Origin: Guillardia theta CCMP2712 | Lineage: Eukaryota > Cryptophyceae > Pyrenomonadales > Geminigeraceae | Assembly: GCF_000315625.1 (NCBI RefSeq) | Contig: NW_005434604.1 | Coordinates: 282,278-346,277 of the forward strand | Direction of reading: 5' to 3' | DNA length: 64,000 bases | Shown: positions 1-16,383 of the stretch, piece by piece | Position numbering within the stretch: position 1 is the stretch's first letter | How the letters are laid out: every line of letters begins with the position of its first letter | Notes under the pieces: model-generated | The model's database searches: none | What the model was told of the DNA's origin: nothing | Seen by the model: the letters and a program-made list of their open reading frames with translations, nothing else | Position numbers and translations under genes: made by a program

Positions 1-582
1 GGGAGGGAGGGAAGGAGGAGTGTAGAGAGCAGGTGGGAGGGGGAGGAGGGTTCAGGTGGGAACTTGCTCTTATGGATCAACTCGCAGGAGATTTTCTTCT
101 TCCTTCTCATGGTCCTCACTGGAGCTCTTCCTCTACTTCTTGCTCCTCTGTCGACACCTGGTGCGATCGAAAACCTCGAGCACCTCCCCTTTGATCTCTT
201 TTCCCTTCCATCCTCGTGCTCGTGCTCGTTCTCCTGCTCCTGCTGTCCTTCCCTTCTCCTTGCCGCCAACCTCTCTTTCCCCTCATCTTGCTTTTCTCGT
301 CCTCATCCTCACTCGCAGCCCTCTGCTCGGTCCTCGGCAGTCTTGTCTTCGGCCTAGTTCACCTCGCGTTCCTGTCGAGGTATCTGAGGAGAAGGCGGGG
401 AGAGGGAGGGGGGCGACGAGTGACGGCCTGCCTGTCAGTGTGAATATTTACTTGCTCATGATGTTCTGGTTGGCTGCTGCGCGCGAGGGCGAGGAGGAGA
501 AGAAGAGGAAGTGAATCGGATGAGGAGCAGAGAATTTCAACGACGATGAAAACCGATAGAGCACTCTCCTCATTGTCTTGCT
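1..582. other. low-complexity sequence, no gene assigned
   Basis: Purine-rich (GGGA) sequence at the left edge, then CT-rich sequence. Overlapping reading frames exist on both strands but none has recognisable domains, and their composition reflects the CT/AG bias. It lies just downstream of the tRNase Z stop and may hold its 3' UTR or the edge of a neighbouring gene. Confidence 0.5.
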
Positions 583-6340
<5,758 letters not shown>

Positions 6341-6399
6341 ATTGTTGCTGTGGAGGACGAAACATGTTATGTGATGTCAAGTTCGCTACTTCTACTCCG

Positions 6400-6952
6400 G
6401 ATCATTTCCTTTCGTGTTTCTTCTCACGTACATTCGCCATCTCCGCACTCACCCTCACCCTATCTCCTCAACCTCTCTGCCCACATTCCAAGATTGTCCA
6501 TGATTTTCTTGCTTTGAGTGGTCTTGCTGTCTGCTGTCTGCTGTCTGCTGTCTGCTGTCTGCTGGCTTCTGCTTGCTTCCTTGTTGATCGAGATGGCCAT
6601 GTCGTTTACCTCTCCTTGTCCAGCGGCCGCTTCTCGCTCATTGTGCACAGGCCCGATAAAGAAAAGGCAGTGTAAAATACACTTCAAAATTACCTAATCA
6701 ATAATTGCTGCCCCCTTACACGCCTGCTTGTGTGGGAATCAAGTTTTAGTCAAGTAGTAAGCCACGGGTTCTTCAGATATTAACTAAAAGATACATTGTG
6801 TTGACTAAAAGTTGGCCACGGTCAAACGGTCACTCCGACACCCGAGTCCGACAAGGATGGTGGGGCGACGTGGAGGAGCGGACAGAGGGAGGGAGAGGAG
6901 GTGCTTGGAAGAAGCAAGAGGATGGGACATGGGAATTTAAAAGGCTGGTTCG
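6400..6952. other. divergent intergenic region with 7-bp tandem repeat
   Basis: Lies between the minus-strand tRNase Z and a plus-strand small gene, so it probably holds both promoters. It contains about five copies of GCTGTCT at 6529-6563. No gene seen. Confidence 0.4.
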
Positions 6953-7622
6953 TTGGATCCTTGCATGTGGAACGAGTTTTCTTCGAGGTTGGAGGCTCCT
7001 GTGTCGAACCGTCCAGACTTTTCTGAATCCCCCAGCGCTGGAAAGTCGTATCCTTTGGACCACGATCGCCCTCGAGACACTAATGACACACTTACTCCCA
7101 GCCAGAGGCGATTGGTCAGCAAGTACTCCGAAAACACGACTCCAAGTGATCAAAAAGGCGGAAACCACTATCCATTAAGAAAACCGCCAAAGGCTACTAT
7201 TCCTCGAGATTTGATCCGGGATCTACATGCGAAAACTGCATCTCTCCAACAACAGTTGCGTACAGCTACAGATCAAGTTCGATTGCTGCACACAGAGAAC
7301 GAGTCATTACTACAGTCAGCTTCATATGAGCAAGTACGAGCTTGATAATCATGCATAGATTCCCTTGACGATAGTTCCCATAGGCTCTCAAGTACCTGGA
7401 CACTGTATCGCCATACAGTGCGGTAGCAGATCTCTCCCTCCAATCCCATGTATTGAACTATCCCTACCCGCTGTCTCCCAGATCGCCGAAAGTCTTAGCA
7501 GGTGAGAACATCCCCCCAGGCTATCCTGCATTACAAATAACAATAATCTAGGTACTCCATCCAACGATGAATCCGCCATACGACCGATGCAAGGTGCAAG
7601 GAGCACCTTTACGTGCATATAG
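6953..7622 (+). CDS. small coiled-coil protein, function unknown
   Basis: Not recognised. Three exons fit: 6953-7333, 7384-7501 and 7552-7622, with two 50-nt GT-AG introns (7334-7383, 7502-7551), giving about 189 residues. Exon 1 starts MDPCMWNEFSSRL, is rich in Ser, Pro and Asp, and ends with a heptad-like stretch (LIRDLHAKTASLQQQL, then RTATDQVRLLHTENESLL) that looks like a short coiled coil. Exon 2 reads ALKYLDTVSPYSAVADL. Matching intron sizes and preserved frame support a real gene. Exon 3 could instead splice again before its stop. Confidence 0.6.
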
Positions 7623-8359
7623 GATCAGGGTATGGAGAAGCTGACACCGTAATGGTGGAGAGCTCCGACAATTTGTAATTGGATGACTATCAGCTCGTTC
7701 GACGCCATCAAAGTAGCTGTTTGGACTTCCAACAATTCTGAAATTCAGGATGTAGAGTAAATGAACATGGGAAAGATCTGTTTAAAATCGTCTGATACCG
7801 TTAAGTTCGAAGGTCTTCAGCCATTCTTAGAAGATTGGGTACACACAGAAAGCAAAAACAACAGTTGCATCGAACATGCTTGCAATCAGGTCCAAGGAGG
7901 AGAAGATGGTTTTTTAAGGAGACAAATGCCGATCTCACGACCTGGCATGTAGGAGAAAGCGAGATATGCATTCAAATGGGAACACTTGACAAGACGAAAT
8001 TTGCCAACCAACATCATATCACCCATAACAGAAAAGCAAACCAAATAACTCTATTAGTCATTCGAAGGTCGCTTAACGCCTTAACTTCCCATTCATTCAC
8101 ATGTATTCTTGTCATTTAGTATCAACGGTTCTCATCAAAACATTTCTTGCTGAGTGCGATAACAATCTTCTCAGTTGCTTGTCTACAGACAGAAAAACTT
8201 GATTTGAAGTTATTTGTTCAAGTTCCACTATCAATGCGCACTGACCATCGTCTAGGAGTCCGTATTCTCCTTCTTGCCCTTGAAATTTACCTCACGATAC
8301 GCTTGCGGATGATCGTCAATCCAGTAACGGTAGATCTTCTGTCCCTCCCAACACTTGCC
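7623..8359. other. intergenic, no gene seen
   Basis: Unique sequence between the small coiled-coil gene and the start of the tandem duplication. Only short frames without recognisable features. Confidence 0.4.
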
Positions 8360-8420
8360 TGACCCCCTTAACCCTGCTTGTCATCTGCCTCCTATCTTAC
8401 ACCCCCGTCCCCGTTCTGTC

Positions 8421-9124
8421 TTACAGCTCGTCCTCTCCGCACTCGTCCTTCTGGATCAAGAACCACCTGATAAACGCCGGATCTAGCCGCCCGCCCTCCC
8501 CTGGCTCGCTGCTCGCGACGTTGGCGTCTGAAGGTGGGGGCTCGCTGAGCATCTCGACTCCCTCTGTCCGGCCGCCTTGGCCAAGCCCAAAGTCTCCGTC
8601 AGCGCGCGAGTGAGACCGAGAAGCTTCCTCCTGCTCGCTTCCTGAGGCCGCGGAGTCTGACGGGATGTCTGGAGCTGACCCGGCCGAGGCCTCTGACCGC
8701 GAGTCCGACAACCCCGCGTGGCTTCTCCTGTCCACAAGGGTCGGCGTGTCCGCGGAGTACACCCGTCTGGTGCTCGAGGCTGACCCCTCCTCGCCTGCCT
8801 GGGGGCGATGAGGGCGGTCAGGTCTGTCTGAGGCTTGGTCGGAGTCGTCGCGATGGCGAGGATACGGCCACTTGGGTACTCCCAGCCTCTTGCACGCCCC
8901 CCTCAACGCGGTGATGGAGATGCCCTGGAACGCACGCGCAGTGTCAGTCGGAGGCCATCTGCGAGAGTTTTTTTGGAGGGGGAGGGGCATACCAGCTCCT
9001 TGGCAGCCTGGTCCTGTCGGAGGTGGAAGAGGTTAAGGATGTCGGAGTAGGAGAGGTTGACGACGCCATTGCGGTGTGTCTCGCCATTCTTGCGACGGGG
9101 GAAGACTTGCACGGTCGGGAACAT
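8421..9124 (-). CDS. RWP-RK domain transcription factor, copy A
   Basis: Probable DNA-binding regulator of the plant/algal RWP-RK family. Exon 1 (9124-8993) encodes MFPTVQVFPRRKNGETH and the first half of the domain, SYSDILNLFHLRQDQAAKEL. A 68-nt GT-AG intron (8992-8925) follows. Exon 2 (8924-8421) continues GISITALRGACKRLGVPKW-PYPRHRD, so the signature RWPxRK appears as KWPYPR. The rest is a Ser/Asp/Glu-rich tail ending FIRWFLIQKDECGEDEL. About 211 residues. The start is chosen at MFPTV because this ATG is shared with copy C, where upstream sequence differs completely. An in-frame upstream ATG at 9238 exists in A and B only. Confidence 0.85.
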
Positions 9125-10950
9125 CAAGCTACAAGTTTTATAGTACTTGATCGGGATACGGCAATGATGGAACCCATTGTGTTGGGAAGAACAGGAAGAG
9201 GGTTGCGCAGTTGCGACCAATGCAGCTTCTAGATTCACCAGGGAAGGAGCACTGCAGGTCAGGAGTGAAAGGGATCGTTACTCAAGCTCTGAAAAGCACG
9301 GAAGACTTTTCACAGTTTTAGCTAGAGGAGGAGCAGAAAGAACGAAGAGAAGTAGGGGAGACACAGCTTAGTCGAAAAGAAACGAGCCAACATCTTGTGC
9401 GATCAGCCCCATCGTGGACTGGGAAGACGAGAAGGAAACAGGAGGAGGAAGCTAAAATGAGCCGCGGTCACTGCTGAACACGGGTTAAATAGGCGTCTCT
9501 ATGGGTGGGGTGGTTTCCATATCTGTGAAAGGGTCATCTGTTGGTGTAAGTCAGGGGTAGTCTTATACCTGCCACTAAAAGATCAAGTGGTGCAGTGGGT
9601 GGGGGCAGTGAACGTCCAGGGGTGGTGAAGGAAGAAGCTACTCAAGTACCAGTAAAGATACTTGGCTAAAGAATTAGTATAGACTTTCACGGGGTAATGC
9701 TTGGGTGGTCGTGTTGTTATCGGCCTTTTCCGACCTGCAGATTGCGTTACCACAGATCAGGAGTTTAACCACCATTCTAAAATGATATTTATTGATTTAT
9801 TATAATATTGAGAATATAAAACATTTTTCTCTTTTTTCTGTAAGGCTAGAAGACCCAAAGGGGTGGAGATATCTCCTTGCACCCCCTGTGGTCCACTGGA
9901 CTTAGGCTCGCTTATGGGGGTCATGGGTGACTGATGGAGGATTGAAGGGGTGGGAAAGAGAGTTGGGGGTAGGGTACTTTTACGGTTCTCGGAGGGGGTA
10001 TATCGTAGGGGTTAAAAAGTACCCACCCCCGGAAATAACAATATGATGGGGTAGAGAGAATAAGGGGTGTACAAGGCGGAGGAGATGTGCTGTGACTCCT
10101 TGGTACAGACTCGAAGAAGGCAAAACTTGTCTACATCGAGCCCTTCGGAACAACAGTGGGGTGGGAGGCGACCGGACACTCTGACGACAAGGTACCAGAA
10201 GCGAGCAGGTTTAAAAGAGGAGTCAAGAAAGCATCAGGATTCGAACCAAACCCAATGGAACGAGCATGATCATTATAACAATGTCGAGAAGGAGCATATT
10301 GATGGATGATTGCAACTTTGCGAAGTAGTGAGGTCCGAAAGGGGCCGACAGCTAGAGCATCATTCACATGGCATTAGAGTTGTGGCATACATATGACAGT
10401 TCAGAGTCAATCGTGCACGTCTCTCAACCATGATGAGCGGAACGGTGAACGGATGGTAACAAGCTAGCTAGGTGTGCATACAGATATCATGATTGTCAGA
10501 CCAAGCATGCATTCTATCTGGTCTATTGCAGTGAATTCCACGGATATGCTTGCCAAGCTTCCTGAGAAAGCAAGCAACACGAGATTTCTTGCATCGAGGA
10601 AAACTTTGTCGTTATAAAAAAGAGCTGCGCCTCGTGTTTCCCTTGGTCCCCTTTCCTGTCCATTACGCTCGCGTGAAAATGCTCTATGTTTGCTGCCAGG
10701 CATCTGTAATCAATCCCTCTGAGTTCGCATTTCCTTGTTCTTCGCTCTATAGTGGGTAAGATAAAAGATTGTGTCCTTCGACTTTGTAACTGCCAAAAAT
10801 CAATAACAAAAATTTATTCCAGTGATGATATTCCCCAAATAAAACATGACATATTACCCATCCTGTCTGCTATCACCGAGATCCAGGAAATAATCATCAA
10901 AACGTATGTCTCCCGTCTGCAACATTCCTTCTTCTAGCTTTTAACTGGTT
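9125..10950. other. intergenic part of unit A
   Basis: About 1.8 kb upstream of RWP-RK copy A with G-rich tracts (GGGGT/GGGTA-like) near 9540-10060 and an AT-rich patch at 9780-9840. Short frames recur in unit B simply because the DNA is duplicated. I cannot support a gene. Confidence 0.4.
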
Positions 10951-11008
10951 TGACCCCCTTAACCCTGCTTGTCATCTGCCTCCTATCTTACACCCCCGTC
11001 CCCGTCCC

Positions 11009-11715
11009 TTACAGCTCATCGTCCTCTCCGCACTCGTCCTTCTGGATCAAGAACCACCTGATAAACGCCGGATCTAGCCGCCCGCCCTCCCCTGGCTCGC
11101 TGCTCGCGACGTTGGCGTCTGAAGGTGGGGGCTCGCTGAGCATCTCGACTCCCTCTGTCCGGCCGCCTTGGCCAAGCCCAAAGTCTCCGTCAGCGCGCGA
11201 GTGAGACCGAGAAGCTTCCTCCTGCTCGCTTCCTGAGGCCGCGGAGTCTGACGGGATGTCTGGAGCTGACCCGGCCGAGGCCTCTGACCGCGAGTCCGAC
11301 AACCCCGCGTGGCTTCTCCTGTCCACAAGGGTCGGCGTGTCCGCGGAGTACACCCGCCTGGTGCTCGAGGCTGACCCCTCCTCGCCTGTCTGGGGGCGAT
11401 GAGGGCGGTCAGGTCTGTCTGAGGCTTGGTCGGAGTCGTCGCGATGGCGAGGATACGGCCACTTGGGTACTCCCAGCCTCTTGCACGCCCCCCTCAACGC
11501 GGTGATGGAGATGCCCTGGAACGCACGCGCAGTGTCAGTCGGAGGCCATCTGCGAGAGTTTCTTTGGAGGGGGAGGGGCATACCAGCTCCTTGGCAGCCT
11601 GGTCCTGTCGGAGGTGGAAGAGGTTAAGGATGTCGGAGTAGGAGAGGTTGACGACGCCATTGCGGTGTGTCTCGCCATTCTTGCGACGGGGGAAGACTTG
11701 CACGGTCGGGAACAT
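11009..11715 (-). CDS. RWP-RK domain transcription factor, copy B
   Basis: Same gene as copy A, offset by 2591 bp: exon 1 11715-11584, 68-nt intron, exon 2 11515-11009, about 212 residues. It differs from A by one extra Asp near the C-terminus (GEDDEL), one Ala/Thr change in the linker and a base change inside the intron. Frame, splice sites and the KWPYPR signature are intact, so all three copies look able to produce protein. Confidence 0.85.
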
Positions 11716-13601
11716 CAAGCTACAAGTTTTATAGTACTTGATCGGGATACGGCAATGATGGAACCCATTGTGTTGGGAAGAACAGGAAGAGGGTTGCGCA
11801 GTTGCGACCAATGCAGCTTCTAGATTCACCAGGGAAGGAGCACTGCAGGTCAGGAGTGAAAGGGATCGTTACTCAAGCTCTGAAAAGCACGGAAGACTTT
11901 TCACAGTTTTAGCTAGAGGAGGAGCAGAAAGAACGAAGAGAAGTAGGGGAGACACAGCTTAGTCGAAAAGAAACGAGCCAACATCTTGTGCGATCAGCCC
12001 CATCGTGGACTGGGAAGACGAGAAGGAAACAGGAGGAGGAAGCTAAAATGAGCCGCGGTCACTGCTGAACACGGGTTAAATAGGCGTCTCTATGGGTGGG
12101 GTGGTTTCCATATCTGTGAAAGGGTCATCTGTTGGTGTAAGTCAGGGGTAGTCTTATACCTGCCACTAAAAGATCAAGTGGTGCAGTGGGTGGGGGCAGT
12201 GAACGTCCAGGGGTGGTGAAGGAAGAAGCTACTCAAGTACCAGTAAAGATACTTGGCTAAAGAATTAGTATAGACTTTCACGGGGTAATGCTTGGGTGGT
12301 CGTGTTGTTATCGGCCTTTTCCGACCTGCAGATTGCGTTACCACAGATCAGGAGTTTAACCACCATTCTAAAATGATATTTATTGATTTATTATAATATT
12401 GAGAATATAAAACATTTTTCTCTTTTTTCTGTAAGGCTAGAAGACCCAAAGGGGTGGAGATATCTCCTTGCACCCCCTGTGGTCCACTGGACTTAGGCTC
12501 GCTTATGGGGGTCATGGGTGACTGATGGAGGATTGAAGGGGTGGGGGTAGCCGACAGTCATGGGGCCGTGGAAGTTTTATGAAGGCTGACCGGAGTTGCG
12601 CGCTGAAAGAGAGTTGGGGGTAGGGTACTTTTACGGTTCTCGGAGGGGGTATATCGTAGGGGTTAAAAAGTACCCACCCCCGGAAATAACAATATGATGG
12701 GGTAGAGAGAATAAGGGGTGTACAAGGCGGAGGAGATGTGCTGTGACTCCTTGGTACAGACTCGAAGAAGGCAAAACTTGTCTACATCGAGCCCTTCGGA
12801 ACAACAGTGGGGTGGGAGGCGACCGGACACTCTGACGACAAGGTACCAGAAGCGAGCAGGTTTAAAAGAGGAGTCAAGAAAGCATCAGGATTCGAACCAA
12901 ACCCAATGGAACGAGCATGATCATTATAACAATGTCGAGAAGGAGCATATTGATGGATGATTGCAACTTTGCGAAGTAGTGAGGTCCGAAAGGGGCCGAC
13001 AGCTAGAGCATCATTCACATGGCATTAGAGTTGTGGCATACATATGACAGTTCAGAGTCAATCGTGCACGTCTCTCAACCATGATGAGCGGAACGGTGAA
13101 CGGATGGTAACAAGCTAGCTAGGTGTGCATACAGATATCATGATTGTCAGACCAAGCATGCATTCTATCTGGTCTATTGCAGTGAATTCCACGGATATGC
13201 TTGCCAAGCTTCCTGAGAAAGCAAGCAACACGAGATTTCTTGCATCGAGGAAAACTTTGTCGTTATAAAAAAGAGCTGCGCCTCGTGTTTCCCTTGGTCC
13301 CCTTTCCTGTCCATTACGCTCGCGTGAAAATGCTCTATGTTTGCTGCCAGGCATCTGTAATCAATCCCTCTGAGTTCGCATTTCCTTGTTCTTCGCTCTA
13401 TAGTGGGTAAGATAAAAGATTGTGTCCTTCGACTTTGTAACTGCCAAAAATCAATAACAAAAATTTATTCCAGTGATGATATTCCCCAAATAAAACATGA
13501 CATATTACCCATCCTGTCTGCTATCACCGAGATCCAGGAAATAATCATCAAAACGTATGTCTCCCGTCTGCAACATTCCTTCTTCTAGCTTTTAACTGGT
13601 T
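11716..13601. other. intergenic part of unit B, with 60-bp extra segment
   Basis: Copy of the 9125-10950 segment plus a 60-bp segment within 12542-12605 absent from unit A. No supported gene. Confidence 0.4.
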
Positions 13602-13659
13602 TGACCCCCTTAACCCTGCTTGTCATCTGCCTCCTATCTTACACCCCCGTCCCCGTCCC

Positions 13660-14366
13660 TTACAGCTCATCGTCCTCTCCGCACTCGTCCTTCTGGATCA
13701 AGAACCACCTGATAAACGCCGGATCTAGCCGCCCGCCCTCCCCTGGCTCGCTGCTCGCGACGTTGGCGTCTGAAGGTGGGGGCTCGCTGAGCATCTCGAC
13801 TCCCTCTGTCCGGCCGCCTTGGCCAAGCCCAAAGTCTCCGTCAGCGCGCGAGTGAGACCGAGAAGCTTCCTCCTGCTCGCTTCCTGAGGCCGCGGAGTCT
13901 GACGGGATGTCTGGAGCTGACCCGGCCGAGGCCTCTGACCGCGAGTCCGACAACCCCGCGTGGCTTCTCCTGTCCACAAGGGTCGGCGTGTCCGCGGAGT
14001 ACACCCGCCTGGTGCTCGAGGCTGACCCCTCCTCGCCTGTCTGGGGGCGATGAGGGCGGTCAGGTCTGTCTGAGGCTTGGTCGGAGTCGTCGCGATGGCG
14101 AGGATACGGCCACTTGGGTACTCCCAGCCTCTTGCACGCCCCCCTCAACGCGGTGATGGAGATGCCCTGGAACGCACGCGCAGTGTCAGTCGGAGGCCAT
14201 CTGCGAGAGTTTTTTTGGAGGGGGAGGGGCATACCAGCTCCTTGGCAGCCTGGTCCTGTCGGAGGTGGAAGAGGTTAAGGATGTCGGAGTAGGAGAGGTT
14301 GACGACGCCATTGCGGTGTGTCTCGCCATTCTTGCGACGGGGGAAGACTTGCACGGTTGGAAACAT
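13660..14366 (-). CDS. RWP-RK domain transcription factor, copy C
   Basis: Third copy (exons 14366-14235 and 14166-13660, about 212 residues), with the same protein as copy B apart from intron-level changes. Its upstream flank is different from A and B: homology ends at the ATG, where the codons for MFPTV carry two silent differences. It is therefore driven by a different promoter region and may be the progenitor copy. Family role as for copy A. Confidence 0.85.
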
Positions 14367-15253
14367 ATTTGTGGCAAGATTCCAATTCCTTATCCTAATT
14401 GCAAAATCAGTTTCATCATTTTGCTAGATGTTATTCTGTGATGTTGGTTTGAGTATCAGAACGCTTTTATGCCTGCTTGTTGTCGAGCAAAAGCATTCCA
14501 TAGGGGGCGAGGAAATGTATACAAGGACAGCAGCACTGGGTTCTCACTTTTACACGATACATACACGACACAGGCGTCAGTTTGGATTTCTTTAGACAAA
14601 TGTATGTTGGTAAAATGAGGAAGCAATCAATGAGATCGCATGGACTGAGGTTGAAGGGGATGCGTATGAAGGAGATGCTCAGGTTGAAAGAGATCTTCGT
14701 CGACGGAAGGATATGGGACGTGTTATACCAATTTTACTCCTCCCCCACCTTGAAAACAATTATATAATTATTATGAGTTTTACTGATTGATCACGGGATC
14801 ACGTTACCCCGAGATAGCTCGACCCTACCCCGTTTTCGAACTTTCTTGCAGTGATTTGGGAGGGTGGGGTGGGATGCTGTAAGGGTGTGTCGAACCAGAC
14901 AATATCCTCAGATTCATAGCCCTAGCAACGATACCTCCCTGCACCCTTTTCAGAACATGACAATACGTTGACCTCCCTTGCCTGCTCCGTGGCCGCCGAA
15001 CCTTGAGCAATCCCTTGGCGATGAACAACAGGGATGTTCGTGTGCTTTGCCGACTCTGATTTCTCCATGTCTCGCTAACAAAGTGGGGGCGAAAAAAAAA
15101 AAACAGATTTCGGCATGCCTACAAGCTGTGGGATACGTCAATACCACACCCAAGTTTCAGATAGGCAATGGCCCGCACATATCAAAAGAAAGATTGCCTC
15201 TTGAACCTATGACAAAGATTCAGAAAGATGTCCATCAAGGGACACACTGACGT
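14367..15253. other. intergenic, no gene assigned
   Basis: Holds short frames (for example 14582-14767 and 14978-15250 on the plus strand) without domains or clear splice context. It includes the promoter of RWP-RK copy C. Confidence 0.35.
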
Positions 15254-15484
15254 ATGAACAGATTCTCGTTTCCAATGGACGGAAACTCAACAAGACAAGC
15301 GATGCATCGAGGCAAGCTAGAACAGCCGGTGGACACAATTGACAGAATTGTCAGATGTCTACTACATCTCGTGAGCGTAAGACGAGACGAAAGAACGTCT
15401 CATTGGTCGAGCCCCCTGAAAGACTACTATGATCTGCTGCACAAGGTGGCTGATGTTGTTGGCAGCGCGTGTACAGCAACTTAG
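15254..15484 (+). CDS. possible small hypothetical protein
   Basis: 76-codon frame starting MNRFSFPMDGNSTRQAMHR, with an in-frame stop directly before the ATG. It contains IDRIVRCLLHLVSV and YYDLLHKVADVVG, amphipathic in look. Not recognised. It could be one exon of a larger gene continuing towards 15800, but I found no convincing splice. Confidence 0.25.
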   Translation: MNRFSFPMDGNSTRQAMHRGKLEQPVDTIDRIVRCLLHLVSVRRDERTSHWSSPLKDYYDLLHKVADVVGSACTAT

Positions 15485-15960
15485 TGAGAATATACACACT
15501 CTGACCGGCCACACCTGTCGGACGGTCGTTCAATCCGAGCCCCGCCGCCGCGGCCGGCCGGCCTCCTCCTCCTCAACCTCGGCCTCGTCTAAGGATGTGG
15601 GCTGGAGATTAGTCTGGGACTCAGGTGATCTGGAAGCTTGGGCTCGCGACGTGTTGGCAAGCGGTGCAAGGATTGAAGAGGCGCGGGGGACAAGGGGGAG
15701 CCTACTCGTGCAGTGCGGGAAGGAAGGATGTGGTGTGTGTGAAGGGAAGCTGTGTGGTTGGTCTTGCTGCTTCAGGTGTTGAAATAAAGTGTTGGAGATC
15801 ATCTGGGAGCTGATCTGAGTTATCTGAGTTGTTTGGTTGGTTGCGGAAGTCATTGGTATCTTCGTGCGCACACTTGCTCTAGAGAGAGTCTTTGTCTTTG
15901 ACTTACTTGTTACAAAAAGAAAATTTTTGGGAAAGAGGAAGGGAGCCTGAGAAGGAGGTG
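15485..15960. other. left flank of the retrotransposon
   Basis: GC-rich patch at 15540-15600 and frames on both strands without domains. Ends at the target duplication CCAGT. Confidence 0.35.
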
Positions 15961-15965
15961 CCAGT

Positions 15966-16354
15966 TGATGTTGCACCCGCATGACGTTACGTCAGTAACG
16001 GACATGGCAGCATCATGCGAGTAGTCGCAAGAGGCTACGTACGCTGGCGAGGTGTATAATGCTAGAATCGAAGATGTGTACTGGACGTAGACGTACGTAC
16101 AACACATTGGTATGATGAAAGCATGAGGCTGGTATAAACCGATACACATGTTTACTCATTGCTGTATTACGGGTTAAGCCTGACCTCGACATATAAGCAA
16201 CCCATCTTAGACGTTGGCCACGTCATCGGAATGGGATTGCACGAACATTGACGTGTGTTCTCTTACTGCTGTACATAAACAAATCTAGCTTCATTGTTCA
16301 TCTGTTCTACTCCTAAGTGCACTATCGCTCAGTTGCTGGACTATACCCGCATCA
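15966..16354 (+). repeat. 5' LTR
   Basis: Starts TGATGTTGCACCCGC, ends CTATACCCGCATCA. It carries a near-palindrome TGACGTTACGTCA near the left end (CRE/bZIP-like) and a TATAAA at 16133-16138 that may start the element transcript. Confidence 0.95.
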
Positions 16355-16370
16355 GGTTATGAGCCTCGCG
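16355..16370 (+). promoter_or_regulatory. putative primer-binding site (half-tRNA type)
   Basis: GGTTATGAGCCTCGCG directly follows the 5' LTR. Its complement contains GGCTCATAACC, which resembles the anticodon stem-loop of initiator tRNA-Met (CAT anticodon) rather than a tRNA 3' end. Known copia elements of Drosophila prime from such an internal iMet fragment. The match is by eye and by family knowledge. Confidence 0.6.
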
Positions 16371-16383
16371 TTAAAAGGAACAG

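Larger units (their letters stand above)
8360..14357. repeat. tandem duplication: two full units and one partial unit
   Basis: Unit A is 8360-10950 (2591 bp), unit B 10951-13601 (2651 bp), and partial unit C runs from 13602 to about 14357. Each begins with TGACCCCCTTAACCCTGC. Apart from a few single-base changes, the only size differences are a 60-bp segment present in B (within 12542-12605) and absent in A, and 3-bp-scale changes near the 3' end of the gene. C stops matching at the start codon of the RWP-RK gene. The near-identity implies recent duplication or ongoing homogenisation. Confidence 0.95.

Noticed and set aside
9125-13601. Recurrent 60-80-codon frames in both duplicated units
   Set aside because: Their repetition is explained by DNA duplication, and they show no splice context or known motif.
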